From the NCBI GenBank assembly GCA_902796965.1, contig CADBRA010000062.1, forward strand, positions 1 to 58,733: DNA of 58,733 bases, written 5' to 3'. Below are positions 41,505 to 49,355 of this stretch, piece by piece; positions within the stretch are counted from its first letter, which is position 1, and each line of letters begins with the position of its first letter. The translations under genes were made by a program, and so were the position numbers. Source of the stretch: an uncultured Eubacteriales bacterium (GTDB taxonomy: Bacteria; Bacillota; Clostridia; Peptostreptococcales; Anaerovoracaceae). A model generated the notes under the pieces. It was not told where the DNA came from, did not search any database, and saw nothing but the letters and a program-made list of their open reading frames with translations.

Positions 41505-42749
41505 CTACCCGTTTACCTTATTTATGGCGGCAGCAATCTTTCCAGGAACCATTCTGCACTTGTCTTCGCTGATCGCTGAAATCGCGATTCTTATTCCGCC
41601 TCCTATAGCTACGCCGAATATGTTGTCCTTGAAGAGTTCTTCATTTACAGCGTCGTCGTTTTCGCACGGAACTGTTACGAAGAATCCGCCCTTGAACGGG
41701 CATGTTCTGAGATCAGCAGCAGCAGCCGATTCTCTGAACGCATTGCATCTGGCCGACAGCATGTCCTCGTAGACCTTTCTCTCGTCGAACACCTTCTTAA
41801 GCAGAGCTTCGTCGTTGAACACTTTTGCGAGAGCGAGCTGGCCTACTCTTACGCAGTTTGACCAGGAACCTCTGCTGGCGAATGACGTAACTCTCTTGAA
41901 CTCATCAGCAATGGCCTTGTTCTGAGTTATGCAAAGCATCGCTCCTGTGCGCAGTCCATAGAACGTGAAGCCTTTTGATGCCGAAAATCCTGCGACTACG
42001 AGAATATTGTCAGGCATATTGCCGAACTTCGGCAGGAAACTTCTCGCTGTCGAAGAATCGCCCGAGAAATCTATATAGGCTATGTCGAGAAGCATCGTGA
42101 TCTTCTTTCCGCCGGCGCCGCATCTCTTGAGGATAGCAACTATCTCATCCCACTCTTCGTCAGACGGAGTGTATCCTGTCGGATTGTGAGCCGGAGCGTT
42201 GAATATTATGACGAGGCTGTCCTGCTTTTTTAGCAGCTCAACGATCTTTTCCTCAAATCCTTTGAGGTTGAAATGCTCGTTTTCGTCAAACATCTCGTAA
42301 GTCTCGATTCTGCGGCCTATCTCAGTTGCGATTATATTGTACGGACTCCAGAACCAGTTCGATGTGAGAACCGCGTCGCCGTACTTACTGTAGCACGAAA
42401 TCGTGTTCCTGATTGTACCTGTACCTCCTGGGGTGGCGCACGCTTCGATGTATCCGTCAGGCCTGTAGTCGCCGAAAGCTGCCCTCGGAAGGATTTCAAG
42501 ATATTCCGGAATGCCGGCTATCGGTGCATATTCCGCGAATTCAGCAGGCTTCATGTTCTTCAGCACCTCGACCATCGACGAAAGAACTATAAGTTCGCCG
42601 TTGTCATCGATAAGAGCTCCTATCGTCGCGTTTGTAACATTTTCCTTTCCGTCACGCGCCACAGCTTCTTTGGCCAGTGTGCTGATTCCAAAAATCTTGT
42701 CCTTGCCGCTGATCACGCGTCCATTGCCTTCGGCAAAAATATAGTCCAT
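41505..42749 (-). CDS. fold-type I aminotransferase (aromatic/aspartate-like)
   Basis: 414 residues, class I/II PLP enzyme of the group with MDYIFAEGNGRVISGKDKIFGIS at the N-terminus. FNAPAHNPTGYTPSDEEW (about residue 190) carries the substrate-binding Asn, DIAYIDFSG the PLP Asp/Tyr, and SASKGFTFYGLRTG the Schiff-base Lys (about 255). Relatives are annotated as aspartate, tyrosine or bifunctional aminotransferases; the substrate is not decided by sequence. AGAGGTAAG precedes the ATG. Transcribed towards putP but ended by a good terminator. Confidence 0.87.
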   Translation of the reverse strand: MDYIFAEGNGRVISGKDKIFGISTLAKEAVARDGKENVTNATIGALIDDNGELIVLSSMVEVLKNMKPAEFAEYAPIAGIPEYLEILPRAAFGDYRPDGYIEACATPGGTGTIRNTISCYSKYGDAVLTSNWFWSPYNIIATEIGRRIETYEMFDENEHFNLKGFEEKIVELLKKQDSLVIIFNAPAHNPTGYTPSDEEWDEIVAILKRCGAGGKKITMLLDIAYIDFSGDSSTARSFLPKFGNMPDNILVVAGFSASKGFTFYGLRTGAMLCITQNKAIADEFKRVTSFASRGSWSNCVRVGQLALAKVFNDEALLKKVFDERKVYEDMLSARCNAFRESAAAADLRTCPFKGGFFVTVPCENDDAVNEELFKDNIFGVAIGGGIRIAISAISEDKCRMVPGKIAAAINKVNG

Positions 42750-43042
42750 ACGTCTTACCTCTCATTCCTGTATAAAATAAGAACGGCGTCAGAAAAGCCG
42801 CCCTCGTTTCCGGTTCTGTCCTTTACGTTTGTGAAAGCATATCACAAATATACGCATAATTCAATAAACGAACCCTGACTGTTCACATGGAACTGTCCGC
42901 GGTTTTTCGCCGCATCATTATAACAGTGAAACGGATGCGGCGGCCGCATATATACGATGAAATAATCGGATTACCAAAAAAACACATCCGAAAACGTTTC
43001 CGCAAACACTGCTCTGTGACATGTCCGGGGCTGTGTGTCTGT

Positions 43043-43057
43043 GTCCGCGGAGCGGAC
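43043..43057 (+). repeat. GGA-loop hairpin repeat, copy 14
   Basis: GTCCGC-GGA-GCGGAC followed by GTCCGC, so the 3-prime arm can also form GCGGACGTCCGC. Confidence 0.8.
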
Positions 43058-43259
43058 GTCCGCATCTAACCATAGATAACAGCATAAATATGGTCTTTTA
43101 TTTTTATCCATATGTTGTTAATATATTATCGCAGCTGTAATATAAGTAAATTAAATACATAAAAATGCTTATATCATTTTTACATTATTTATGTACAGCT
43201 AACATTGATATTGTCTAACGTTTTTACCAGCATTATGTCTCAAGTGCTGCTGATTTACC

Positions 43260-43287
43260 TCGACAATTATCATTATTATGATAGAAT
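43260..43287 (+). promoter_or_regulatory. promoter and palindromic operator of Crp/Fnr-type gene
   Basis: TCGACA (43260-43265), 16-base spacer, TAGAAT (43282-43287). The inverted repeat TATCAT-N4-ATGATA (43268-43283) fills the spacer, a good place for autorepression. Confidence 0.55.
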
Positions 43288-43325
43288 GAAACCAAATAAA
43301 AAAATAAACGGAGAGATTAAAAAAC

Positions 43326-43922
43326 ATGGATAAGAACAAGTTTCTGCAACAGGCCCTCAACATGAATGGCAGAGAGCTGCTTACAAAGTTTGCTGACGCT
43401 TCTGAAGTCAGACACTTCAAAAAGGGCAGCCTTCTGATACAGGCCGACGACCGTCAGAAATATGCCGATATGATCGTTTCCGGAATATTCAGAGGTTTTT
43501 TCGTTGATTATCAGGGAAAAGACATTACAGACGGATTTTTCTACCGCAGGGGAGATATCGCGATGGGATGCCACGGATTCAACCGTCTTGCTCTCATCAG
43601 CATAGAAGCGCTGACTGAGAGTGAAGTTCTGCGCATTCCCGTACCTGAGATATCGCGTCTTCTCGAGGAATATCACGAGCTTTCGATGATCTACACAAAC
43701 ATCCTCATGAAGGCGCTCGATGAGCACTGGAAAATAAAGAACGCTATTTATCAGTACAACGCCATAGACCGCTACAAGTGGTTTATACGCACGTATCCGG
43801 AACTGCTTCATGTTGTTCCAAACAAACATATCGCCTCTTTTCTTAACATAACGCCTGTCACGCTCAGCCGTATCAAAGCTAAAATCAGAGACGAAGAATT
43901 ATCTGCCGGAATTGATAAATAA
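43326..43922 (+). CDS. Crp/Fnr-family transcriptional regulator
   Basis: 198 residues. N-terminal cyclic-nucleotide-binding-like beta barrel (FKKGSLLIQADDRQKYADMIVSGIFRGFF) followed by a long helix and a C-terminal helix-turn-helix (NKHIASFLNITPVTLSRIKAKI, residues 166-188). No N-terminal cysteine cluster of FNR and no classical cAMP-site Arg/Ser pair are seen, so the signal is unknown. GGAGAG precedes the ATG. The palindrome in its promoter suggests autoregulation. It converges on eutP with a shared terminator but is not on the same strand, so control of eutSP is only a possibility. Confidence 0.88.
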   Translation: MDKNKFLQQALNMNGRELLTKFADASEVRHFKKGSLLIQADDRQKYADMIVSGIFRGFFVDYQGKDITDGFFYRRGDIAMGCHGFNRLALISIEALTESEVLRIPVPEISRLLEEYHELSMIYTNILMKALDEHWKIKNAIYQYNAIDRYKWFIRTYPELLHVVPNKHIASFLNITPVTLSRIKAKIRDEELSAGIDK

Positions 43923-43926
43923 CAGC

Positions 43927-43970
43927 AAAGCAGGCTGTGAAAAGACGATTTTTTACAGCCTGCTTTTTTA
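43927..43970. terminator. bidirectional terminator between Crp-type gene and eutP
   Basis: AAAGCAGGCTGT (43927-43938) pairs with ACAGCCTGCTTT (43955-43966), then TTTTA; the stem continues with GTGAAAA/TTTTTAC. Confidence 0.85.
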
Positions 43971-44010
43971 TGTGCGGAATTCAATATAAAAACAAAACGT
44001 ACCGATATAC

Positions 44011-44796
44011 TTATTTATGTCTGAGACGCTCAGCTCTCCTCGGATCTGTTATACCGGCCGCCTCCATAGGCTTTTCTATGCCGGCTGCCTCCATTCTGGC
44101 ATCCTTTTCTTCCTCAAGCTCGTCTATTTCAGACTTGAATTTTACGCCGATCTGAGCGGGCACATCTTTTGTAGCCTTTACGCTCTGACCATCGGCCGTG
44201 ATCCCTCTTCCGAGCACGTCATCACCTACGTCGACGTGTGCGAAATGGCGTTCTCTGCTGTCGAAGTCGTCGACATCGAGATTTTCCTGTGAGAAATCTC
44301 TGATTCCGCCCTTTTTATGAGTCATGGCCTGCTGCTGTTCTTTGGCCTTTTCCCAAGGAAGAACATCTCCGTCTTCCTTGAGATACTCGAGCAGATCTGG
44401 AATCCCTTCGCCGCTGTACGCACTGATATAAAATATCTTACGGCATCCGGCGAGCCTCAGCCATCTGGCTGCCTGTCTCGGATTAGCTTTTCTATGGTCG
44501 ATCTTTGTGACAATTCCGATCACAGGGCGCGTGCTGACTGCCGTGCAGCACGGAGGATAAAGAGAATATGGTTCTATCGCGCTTATCAGGAGGCCCACGA
44601 CATCAGCTTCGCACGAATATATGGCAAGTGCCTTTGACAGCCTTGAACATTCAGCATATTCGCCCGGTGTGTCGATAATGACATCAAACGTGTTTACATA
44701 CTGAGTCTTGTGATAAGTTATGGTCTCACCTCTCATGGCCTGAGTAAGCGAAGTCTTTCCGCACTCACTGCGTCCCATGAACAAGATTTTGCGCAT
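44011..44796 (-). CDS. eutP: EutP/PduV-type GTPase with long C-terminal tail
   Basis: 261 residues against about 140-160 in typical EutP/PduV. The N-terminal GTPase-like domain (1-145) has the P-loop GRSECGKTS, DTPGEY and TKID. EutP/PduV proteins associate with ethanolamine or propanediol microcompartments and may act as acetate kinase-like or GTPase factors. Residues about 150-261 are an extra hydrophilic tail with many Asp/Glu and Lys and an internal repeat (MEAAGI twice, near 235 and 243) before a basic end. GAGGTAG site; only 6 bases after eutS, so a two-gene operon. No other eut or pdu genes are in the window. Confidence 0.85.
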   Translation of the reverse strand: MRKILFMGRSECGKTSLTQAMRGETITYHKTQYVNTFDVIIDTPGEYAECSRLSKALAIYSCEADVVGLLISAIEPYSLYPPCCTAVSTRPVIGIVTKIDHRKANPRQAARWLRLAGCRKIFYISAYSGEGIPDLLEYLKEDGDVLPWEKAKEQQQAMTHKKGGIRDFSQENLDVDDFDSRERHFAHVDVGDDVLGRGITADGQSVKATKDVPAQIGVKFKSEIDELEEEKDARMEAAGIEKPMEAAGITDPRRAERLRHK

Positions 44797-44802
44797 AACT
44801 GA

Positions 44803-45186
44803 CTACCTCTTTGTTATATTGCAGCACGCGAATCCAAGTTCGCTCTTGAAATAATCAACTACCTCCCGCACGGCATTCTCTACCTCAGACATAGATCCGG
44901 TTATAATAAGAGTACCTGCGAAACGGTCTACAAAGCCGAGATAGATGTCTCCTGCCTTTGTGCAGATATCTGCCGCGATTACAGCAGTTTCCGAAGGACA
45001 CAGCGTCATGATGCCAATAGCTGATCCATCGTAATCGATATCCGGATTGAGTCCCAGCTTCTGATAAATGATCGGCTGAGGACTTCCTATGATATGAGCG
45101 AGAGAAATCTGATTGCCCGGTACTGTTTCCTGAATGATACGCAGCCTGCCTGATTCGTCCTGAGGCAGCAAATCTTTGATATCCAT
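44803..45186 (-). CDS. eutS: EutS/PduU-type bacterial microcompartment shell protein
   Basis: 127 residues from the ATG at 45186 (MDIKDLLPQDESG), about 16 longer at the N-terminus than usual EutS. The circularly permuted BMC domain is clear: RIIQETVPGNQISLAHIIG, AIGIMTLCPSETAVIAADI, GDIYLGFVDRFAGTLIITG. Such hexamers form facets of protein shells around ethanolamine- or propanediol-degrading enzymes. GGGAGG lies 14 bases upstream and a weak AGG is nearer. The frame extends to 45246 but would pass through the leader attenuator. No standard (Pfam BMC hexamer) or pentamer shell genes are nearby, so it cannot form a full compartment from this locus alone. Confidence 0.88.
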   Translation of the reverse strand: MDIKDLLPQDESGRLRIIQETVPGNQISLAHIIGSPQPIIYQKLGLNPDIDYDGSAIGIMTLCPSETAVIAADICTKAGDIYLGFVDRFAGTLIITGSMSEVENAVREVVDYFKSELGFACCNITKR

Positions 45187-45222
45187 ATACCTGCAGACAT
45201 CCTCCCTTCGTCTAAATGACAG

Positions 45223-45250
45223 AAAAACGCGGACTGCCCACGGCATCCGC
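45223..45250 (-). terminator. attenuator-like terminator in eutS leader
   Basis: On the minus strand GCGGA-TGCC...GGCAG-TCCGC followed by GTTTTTC, 37 bases before the eutS ATG. Intrinsic-terminator geometry inside a leader. Confidence 0.55.
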
Positions 45251-45267
45251 TAAGTGCACGTGACAGG

Positions 45268-45296
45268 CGGGATGAAATTTACTCTGTTTCATCCCG
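45268..45296 (-). promoter_or_regulatory. hairpin in eutS leader
   Basis: CGGGATGAAA / TTTCATCCCG, ten-base perfect stem, nine-base loop CAGAGTAAA, 18 bases before the attenuator hairpin. No U-tract in the direction of eutS. Confidence 0.6.
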
Positions 45297-45317
45297 TCTT
45301 TCATTTTCGTTATATAT

Positions 45318-45346
45318 ATTCTATTAACAATATCTGATAAAGTCAA
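45318..45346 (-). promoter_or_regulatory. promoter of eutS-eutP
   Basis: Minus strand: TTGACT (45341-45346), 17-base spacer, TAGAAT (45318-45323), just past the stop of the ECF S gene. Leader about 125 bases. Confidence 0.7.
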
Positions 45347-45360
45347 ACGTTAAATATCCG

Positions 45361-45906
45361 TCAATGTTCCCTTGAAGTTCTGTCGTTCAGACTGCCGATG
45401 TGGTAAACCATCCTCTTTCCGAGCGCTGTCTTTGAAACTGCTGCTGTTGCAAGACCTCCGACAACGATGCCGAGTATTCCCTGCACGATCATGCCCGTCG
45501 CCTCGGCGATGGATCCGCCGATTCCGCCTTCGAGAAAATATGCAGCACCGGAGTATATCGCTGTTTCAACCAGAAACCCGATCACGACTGATAACAGCCA
45601 CCAGAGCCTGCTCCCGCCTCTGTCAAGCAGAATGCCTATCACCGCGACCATAGCCGCTTTAGCGATGAGCGAGAACGGAGCCCACATCGCGTATCCGAGT
45701 ATGATGTCTGACAGCATCGCGCCTATACCCGCCGCCGCTGCACCGATTTTTTTGCCGAGCATCATAAGCGCGAGCACTACCATCGCGTCACCCAGATGAG
45801 TATATCCGCCGAGGCCGTTCGGAACGCTGATGCAAGTGACAGCGAAAACGAGGGCCGCCATCACGCCTCCGAGAACTATGTTGACTGTTTTTGCTGATCT
45901 GTTCAT
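45361..45906 (-). CDS. ECF transporter S component
   Basis: 181 residues, five to six membrane helices. GGVMAALVFAVTCISVPNGLGGYTHLGDAMVVLALMML is the typical start of substrate-binding S components of energy-coupling factor vitamin importers; the H..GD motif is shared with the riboflavin/pyridoxine/thiazole-type group. The substrate is unknown. It needs a shared EcfAAT module encoded elsewhere. GGGAGGGAG precedes the ATG and the promoter lies only 34 bases away, leaving no room for a riboswitch. It lies upstream of eutSP on the same strand but that pair has its own promoter. Confidence 0.87.
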   Translation of the reverse strand: MNRSAKTVNIVLGGVMAALVFAVTCISVPNGLGGYTHLGDAMVVLALMMLGKKIGAAAAGIGAMLSDIILGYAMWAPFSLIAKAAMVAVIGILLDRGGSRLWWLLSVVIGFLVETAIYSGAAYFLEGGIGGSIAEATGMIVQGILGIVVGGLATAAVSKTALGKRMVYHIGSLNDRTSREH

Positions 45907-45939
45907 AATACTCCCTCCCGCTTAAATTCAATTTACGGT

Positions 45940-45968
45940 ATTATACAATTCCGCGTCTCTGTTTTCAA
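45940..45968 (-). promoter_or_regulatory. promoter of ECF S component
   Basis: Minus strand: TTGAAA (45963-45968), 17-base spacer, TATAAT (45940-45945). 45969-46124 holds no other feature. Confidence 0.8.
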
Positions 45969-46124
45969 TAGTTATGGCGATCCTGCTTATATCAAAATAC
46001 TATTAATGATGCATGTTTTTGCTTATAAGTTCCCGTATGCGCACAAGCCTGCTGTCTGCCCCGGAACTGACATTCTCTCCGCCCCGGACGAATCGCCGAA
46101 TACATCTGCTATGTGCCGTGTCAT

Positions 46125-46160
46125 ATAACAAAAGGGATCCGTCTCGAAGGCAGATCCCTT
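46125..46160 (-). terminator. terminator of alaA
   Basis: AAGGGATC/GATCCCTT stem around a 13-base loop, then TTGTTATAT on the minus strand. Confidence 0.75.
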
Positions 46161-46223
46161 ATATTTACATTATCGTATTTATTCGGTTAATACGCTGATA
46201 AACGATGCATCCCGAAATACAGA

Positions 46224-47441
46224 CTATTTCTGATGATAGTCTGCGAGGAATGCTGCAAGTCCCTGCATCGCAGCAGTTATAGTATCTACGTCAGGGAGCA
46301 TTACGATCCTGAAGTGATCAGGTGCAGGCCAGTTGAATCCTGTTCCGCTTGTGATCAGAACATGCTGCTGTTCGAGCAGATCGATTGCGAACTGAGTGTC
46401 ATCGTGAATGTTGAACTTGTCTACGTCGAGCTTAGGGAAACAATAGAATGCTCCGTGAGGCTTTACGACTGAAATGCCCGGAATGTCGTTGAGAGCGTTT
46501 ATGCATGCTTCTCTCTGCTCGTAGATTCTGCCGCCAGGCTGCAGCATAGCGTCGAGTTCGCTCTTGTCCTCGAGACACATCTTTACAACAGACTGAGCAG
46601 GCACATTTGAGCAGAGTCTCATGGAAGCGAGCGTCGTGAGGCCTGCGATGTAATCCTTTACTCTAGATCTGTCTCCGCAGAGGATCATCCAGCCGATTCT
46701 GAACCCGCACATCATATGTGACTTTGAAAGTCCGCCGAACGTGATCGTAAATACATCAGGAGCGAATGTAGCCAGCGAATGATGCTCATAGCCGTCCATA
46801 AGGATTCTGTCATAGATTTCGTCCGAGAAGAGGATCAGCTCATGCTCGCGGGCAAGATCTGCGATCTGCTGTAAAACTTCGTCAGGATAAACAGCACCTG
46901 TCGGGTTGTTCGGGTTGATGACAACTATTCCCTTTGTGTGGGAGTTGATCTTCTTCTTCATGTCCTCGATGTCAGGCATCCAGTTTGATTTCTCGTCGCA
47001 GAGATAATGAACAGGAGTGCCGCCAGCGAGAGTTACCGAACCTGTCCAGAGAGGATAGTCGGGAGCAGGAACAAGTATCTCGTCGCCAGGATCAAGCAGC
47101 GCATTCAGTGACATTGTGATGAGCTCGCTCGCGCCGTTTCCTGTAAAGATTTCATCTGTATTGATATTAGGAAGTCCTTTTTTGAGACCATATTCGTATA
47201 TAGCCTGGCGTGTCTCCGGAAGGCCCTTTGAGTGTGAATAACCTTCGTTGTCCTCGAGGTGCTTCTTCATCTCATCAACTATGTTCTGCGGAGCTCTGAA
47301 TCCGAATGGAGCAGGGTTCCCTATATTGAGCTTGAGAACATCGATTCCGTTTTCGATCATTTCGTTTGCCTTTACGGCAACAGGTCCTCTGATTTCATAC
47401 TTTACGCTGTCAAGCTTCTGAGACTTCTTGAAAATTCTCAT
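46224..47441 (-). CDS. alaA: alanine transaminase (AlaA-like)
   Basis: 405 residues, the length of E. coli AlaA. Interconverts pyruvate + glutamate and alanine + 2-oxoglutarate. FKKSQKLDSVKYEIRGPV at the N-terminus is the subgroup signature; LNIGNPAPFGF, NPNNPTGAVYP (about residue 175), FSDEIYDRIL and GLSKSHMMCGFRIGW (PLP Lys about 240) are the active-site segments. AGAGGTA gives the start. Monocistronic, own promoter and terminator. In fermenting clostridia alanine is a common reduced end product, which fits the hydrogenase-based metabolism. Confidence 0.92.
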   Translation of the reverse strand: MRIFKKSQKLDSVKYEIRGPVAVKANEMIENGIDVLKLNIGNPAPFGFRAPQNIVDEMKKHLEDNEGYSHSKGLPETRQAIYEYGLKKGLPNINTDEIFTGNGASELITMSLNALLDPGDEILVPAPDYPLWTGSVTLAGGTPVHYLCDEKSNWMPDIEDMKKKINSHTKGIVVINPNNPTGAVYPDEVLQQIADLAREHELILFSDEIYDRILMDGYEHHSLATFAPDVFTITFGGLSKSHMMCGFRIGWMILCGDRSRVKDYIAGLTTLASMRLCSNVPAQSVVKMCLEDKSELDAMLQPGGRIYEQREACINALNDIPGISVVKPHGAFYCFPKLDVDKFNIHDDTQFAIDLLEQQHVLITSGTGFNWPAPDHFRIVMLPDVDTITAAMQGLAAFLADYHQK

Positions 47442-47510
47442 TTAATATACCTCTTTCGCATAATTTCCGCGCAATCTGATGGAACAAACTGCATTTTTAT
47501 ATACTAAAAA

Positions 47511-47539
47511 ATAATATTACTTCATGCTTAAGATATCAA
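47511..47539 (-). promoter_or_regulatory. promoter of alaA
   Basis: Minus strand: TTGATA (47534-47539), 17-base spacer, TATTAT (47511-47516). Confidence 0.7.
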
Positions 47540-47655
47540 GAGAAAACGACGTTTTTGCAAAATAATCCGCTGAATTTTACGGCATGCGCTGGCAATTCAG
47601 AAAAAACGCGTACTTTCAGCAGAAAATCATCCTTATACAGACGTATGCAGCATCC

Positions 47656-47670
47656 GACCGCTCCGCGGAC
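47656..47670 (-). repeat. GGA-loop hairpin repeat, copy 15
   Basis: Minus strand GTCCGC-GGA-GCGGTC; one stem position is a wobble pair. Inverted pair with copy 16. Confidence 0.65.
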
Positions 47671-47800
47671 CGAAATGAGAATGCATGACTCTGCAGACAG
47701 CAGGCGGCCGCGCTGGATACAGCAGCAGGCCTGCCGTGCTGCACATGAAAGAGCTGCTTTCTGCCCGGCGTCCGCAGACAGATCTGCGGTACGGCGCCGT

Positions 47801-47815
47801 GTCAGCGGAGCTGAC
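47801..47815 (+). repeat. GGA-loop hairpin repeat, copy 16
   Basis: GTCAGC-GGA-GCTGAC, followed by GTAAG; preceded by the hairpin CCGCAGA/TCTGCGG and the palindrome ACGGCGCCGT. The 47540-47868 interval holds these repeats and no gene. Confidence 0.75.
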
Positions 47816-47868
47816 GTAAGTCCGGCTTGTTTGCTGCTCGGACGCATATTTTGTTAAGACGATTTTTC

Positions 47869-47897
47869 TTGTAAATTGCAACGGAAAAGCGTATTAT
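47869..47897 (+). promoter_or_regulatory. promoter of trkA-trkH
   Basis: TTGTAA (47869-47874), 17-base spacer, TATTAT (47892-47897). Confidence 0.65.
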
Positions 47898-47981
47898 CTC
47901 TAAAGCAATGAATATAGCATATATATACAATATATCAATTAAAAAATTAAACAGAAATGTTTGGGGGATTGCGAAAAAAAT

Positions 47982-49340
47982 ATGAAAGCAATAATTATAG
48001 GATGCGGAAATGTAGGCCTGACTGTTGCGGAGCGTCTCATCGATGAAAATCACGACGTGGTATTGATAGACCGGTCCGAGGATAAGGTTCAGCATGTGCC
48101 TGATGATCTGGACGCTATGATCATCACAGGCAGCGGAAACTCCGTTCGCACACTGAGGGAAGCCGGGATTGAGACAGCCGACGCGCTGATTGCTGTCACA
48201 AGATCCGATGAAGTCAATCTGCTCTGCTGTCTGTTCGCGCAGAGCATAAACAGCAAATGCCACACAATATCCAGGGTCAGAGATCCGCTCTATCTGAACG
48301 AACTGAGTTTCCTCAGAGATAAACTCAACATAGACGTGATAATCAATCCGGAGTTCGCTACGGCGCGTGAAATTTCAAGGCTTCTGATGTTTCCTGATTC
48401 CGACAACGTCGTCACGTTCGCGCGCAATAAAATATTGTTCACAAACGCTCATATCGGGCCTGAGCAGCGGCTCGACGGCGTCGCGATTGCAAAGGCCGGA
48501 CACCGCATCGGAGAAAATGTGCTCATCGCAGCTGTCGAGAGAGACGGCGAGGTATATATCCCTAACGGATCTTTTGTGCTCCATGACGGAGACAACATAT
48601 ATATACTTGCTTCTGCCAAGAACACGAGTGCGTTTTTCAAGCGCATCGGGCTTTCGGGCAGCAGAATTAAGCGCGTGCTCATCGCAGGAGGCAGCATAAT
48701 AGCTGAATATCTGACAGAGATGCTCGAAAGCATGGGAGCTGACGTCCATATTATTGAAGAAAATCCTGAACGCGCAGAGGATCTCTCCGATAAACTCAGA
48801 AAAGCGACTATTATCGAGGGAGACGCTACCGACAGGGATACTCTCATGGATCAGGGGCTCATGAACTCAGATGCGTTTGTGACTCTCATGGACGCCGATG
48901 AGGAAAATGTCATGATGAGCCTGTTCGCAAAATCAAAGACCGATGAAAAAATCGTTATGAAAATCGGCAAGAATTCTTTCCGCGACATCATCAGCGAGCT
49001 CGGCATCGAAAGTGCCGTATACCCTGACCAGATGACATCTGACTACATAATCCAGTATCTGCGCGCCATACAGAATTCAACGGGAAACAACGTTGAGACA
49101 CTGTACCACATGTTCGACGGCCGTGTGGAAGCGCTCGAATTCGTTGCCAGAAAAGATTCGCCTGTGATAGACGCAAAACTGGCAGACCTCGATCTCAAGG
49201 AAAATACACTGATAGGATGCATCAACCGTCACGGACTCATCATAGTTCCGCGCGGCGAAAATTCGATTCACATCGGCGACACTGTAGTAGTCGTCACAAC
49301 GAACAAGGGCCTCCATGACCTTAACGATATACTGAAGTAA
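47982..49340 (+). CDS. trkA: Trk potassium uptake regulatory subunit TrkA
   Basis: 452 residues, two tandem RCK units. Each has an NAD-binding TrkA_N domain (IIIGCGNVGLTVAERL at residue 4; VLIAGGSIIAEYL near 230) followed by a TrkA_C domain. TrkA gates the TrkH channel in response to NAD(H)/ATP. The ATG at 47982 is preceded by GGGGGAT; a TTG seven codons earlier is less likely. It is followed after 15 bases by trkH. Cytoplasmic. Confidence 0.95.
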   Translation: MKAIIIGCGNVGLTVAERLIDENHDVVLIDRSEDKVQHVPDDLDAMIITGSGNSVRTLREAGIETADALIAVTRSDEVNLLCCLFAQSINSKCHTISRVRDPLYLNELSFLRDKLNIDVIINPEFATAREISRLLMFPDSDNVVTFARNKILFTNAHIGPEQRLDGVAIAKAGHRIGENVLIAAVERDGEVYIPNGSFVLHDGDNIYILASAKNTSAFFKRIGLSGSRIKRVLIAGGSIIAEYLTEMLESMGADVHIIEENPERAEDLSDKLRKATIIEGDATDRDTLMDQGLMNSDAFVTLMDADEENVMMSLFAKSKTDEKIVMKIGKNSFRDIISELGIESAVYPDQMTSDYIIQYLRAIQNSTGNNVETLYHMFDGRVEALEFVARKDSPVIDAKLADLDLKENTLIGCINRHGLIIVPRGENSIHIGDTVVVVTTNKGLHDLNDILK

Positions 49341-49355
49341 AGCGGAGGTTTTCTG

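Larger units (their letters stand above)
42750..43325. other. intergenic region between aminotransferase and Crp-type regulator
   Basis: About 575 bases, divergent genes. Holds repeat copy 14 and the regulator promoter; 43080-43260 is AT-rich. No gene seen. Confidence 0.55.

Noticed and set aside
44011..45186. Link between eutSP and the glycyl radical enzyme as one GRE microcompartment
   Set aside because: The loci are about 40 kb apart and share no regulatory sequence that I can see; no other shell genes near either.
45361..46223. Vitamin riboswitch upstream of the ECF S component
   Set aside because: The promoter is only about 34 bases from the start codon, leaving no space; no known riboswitch core recognised.
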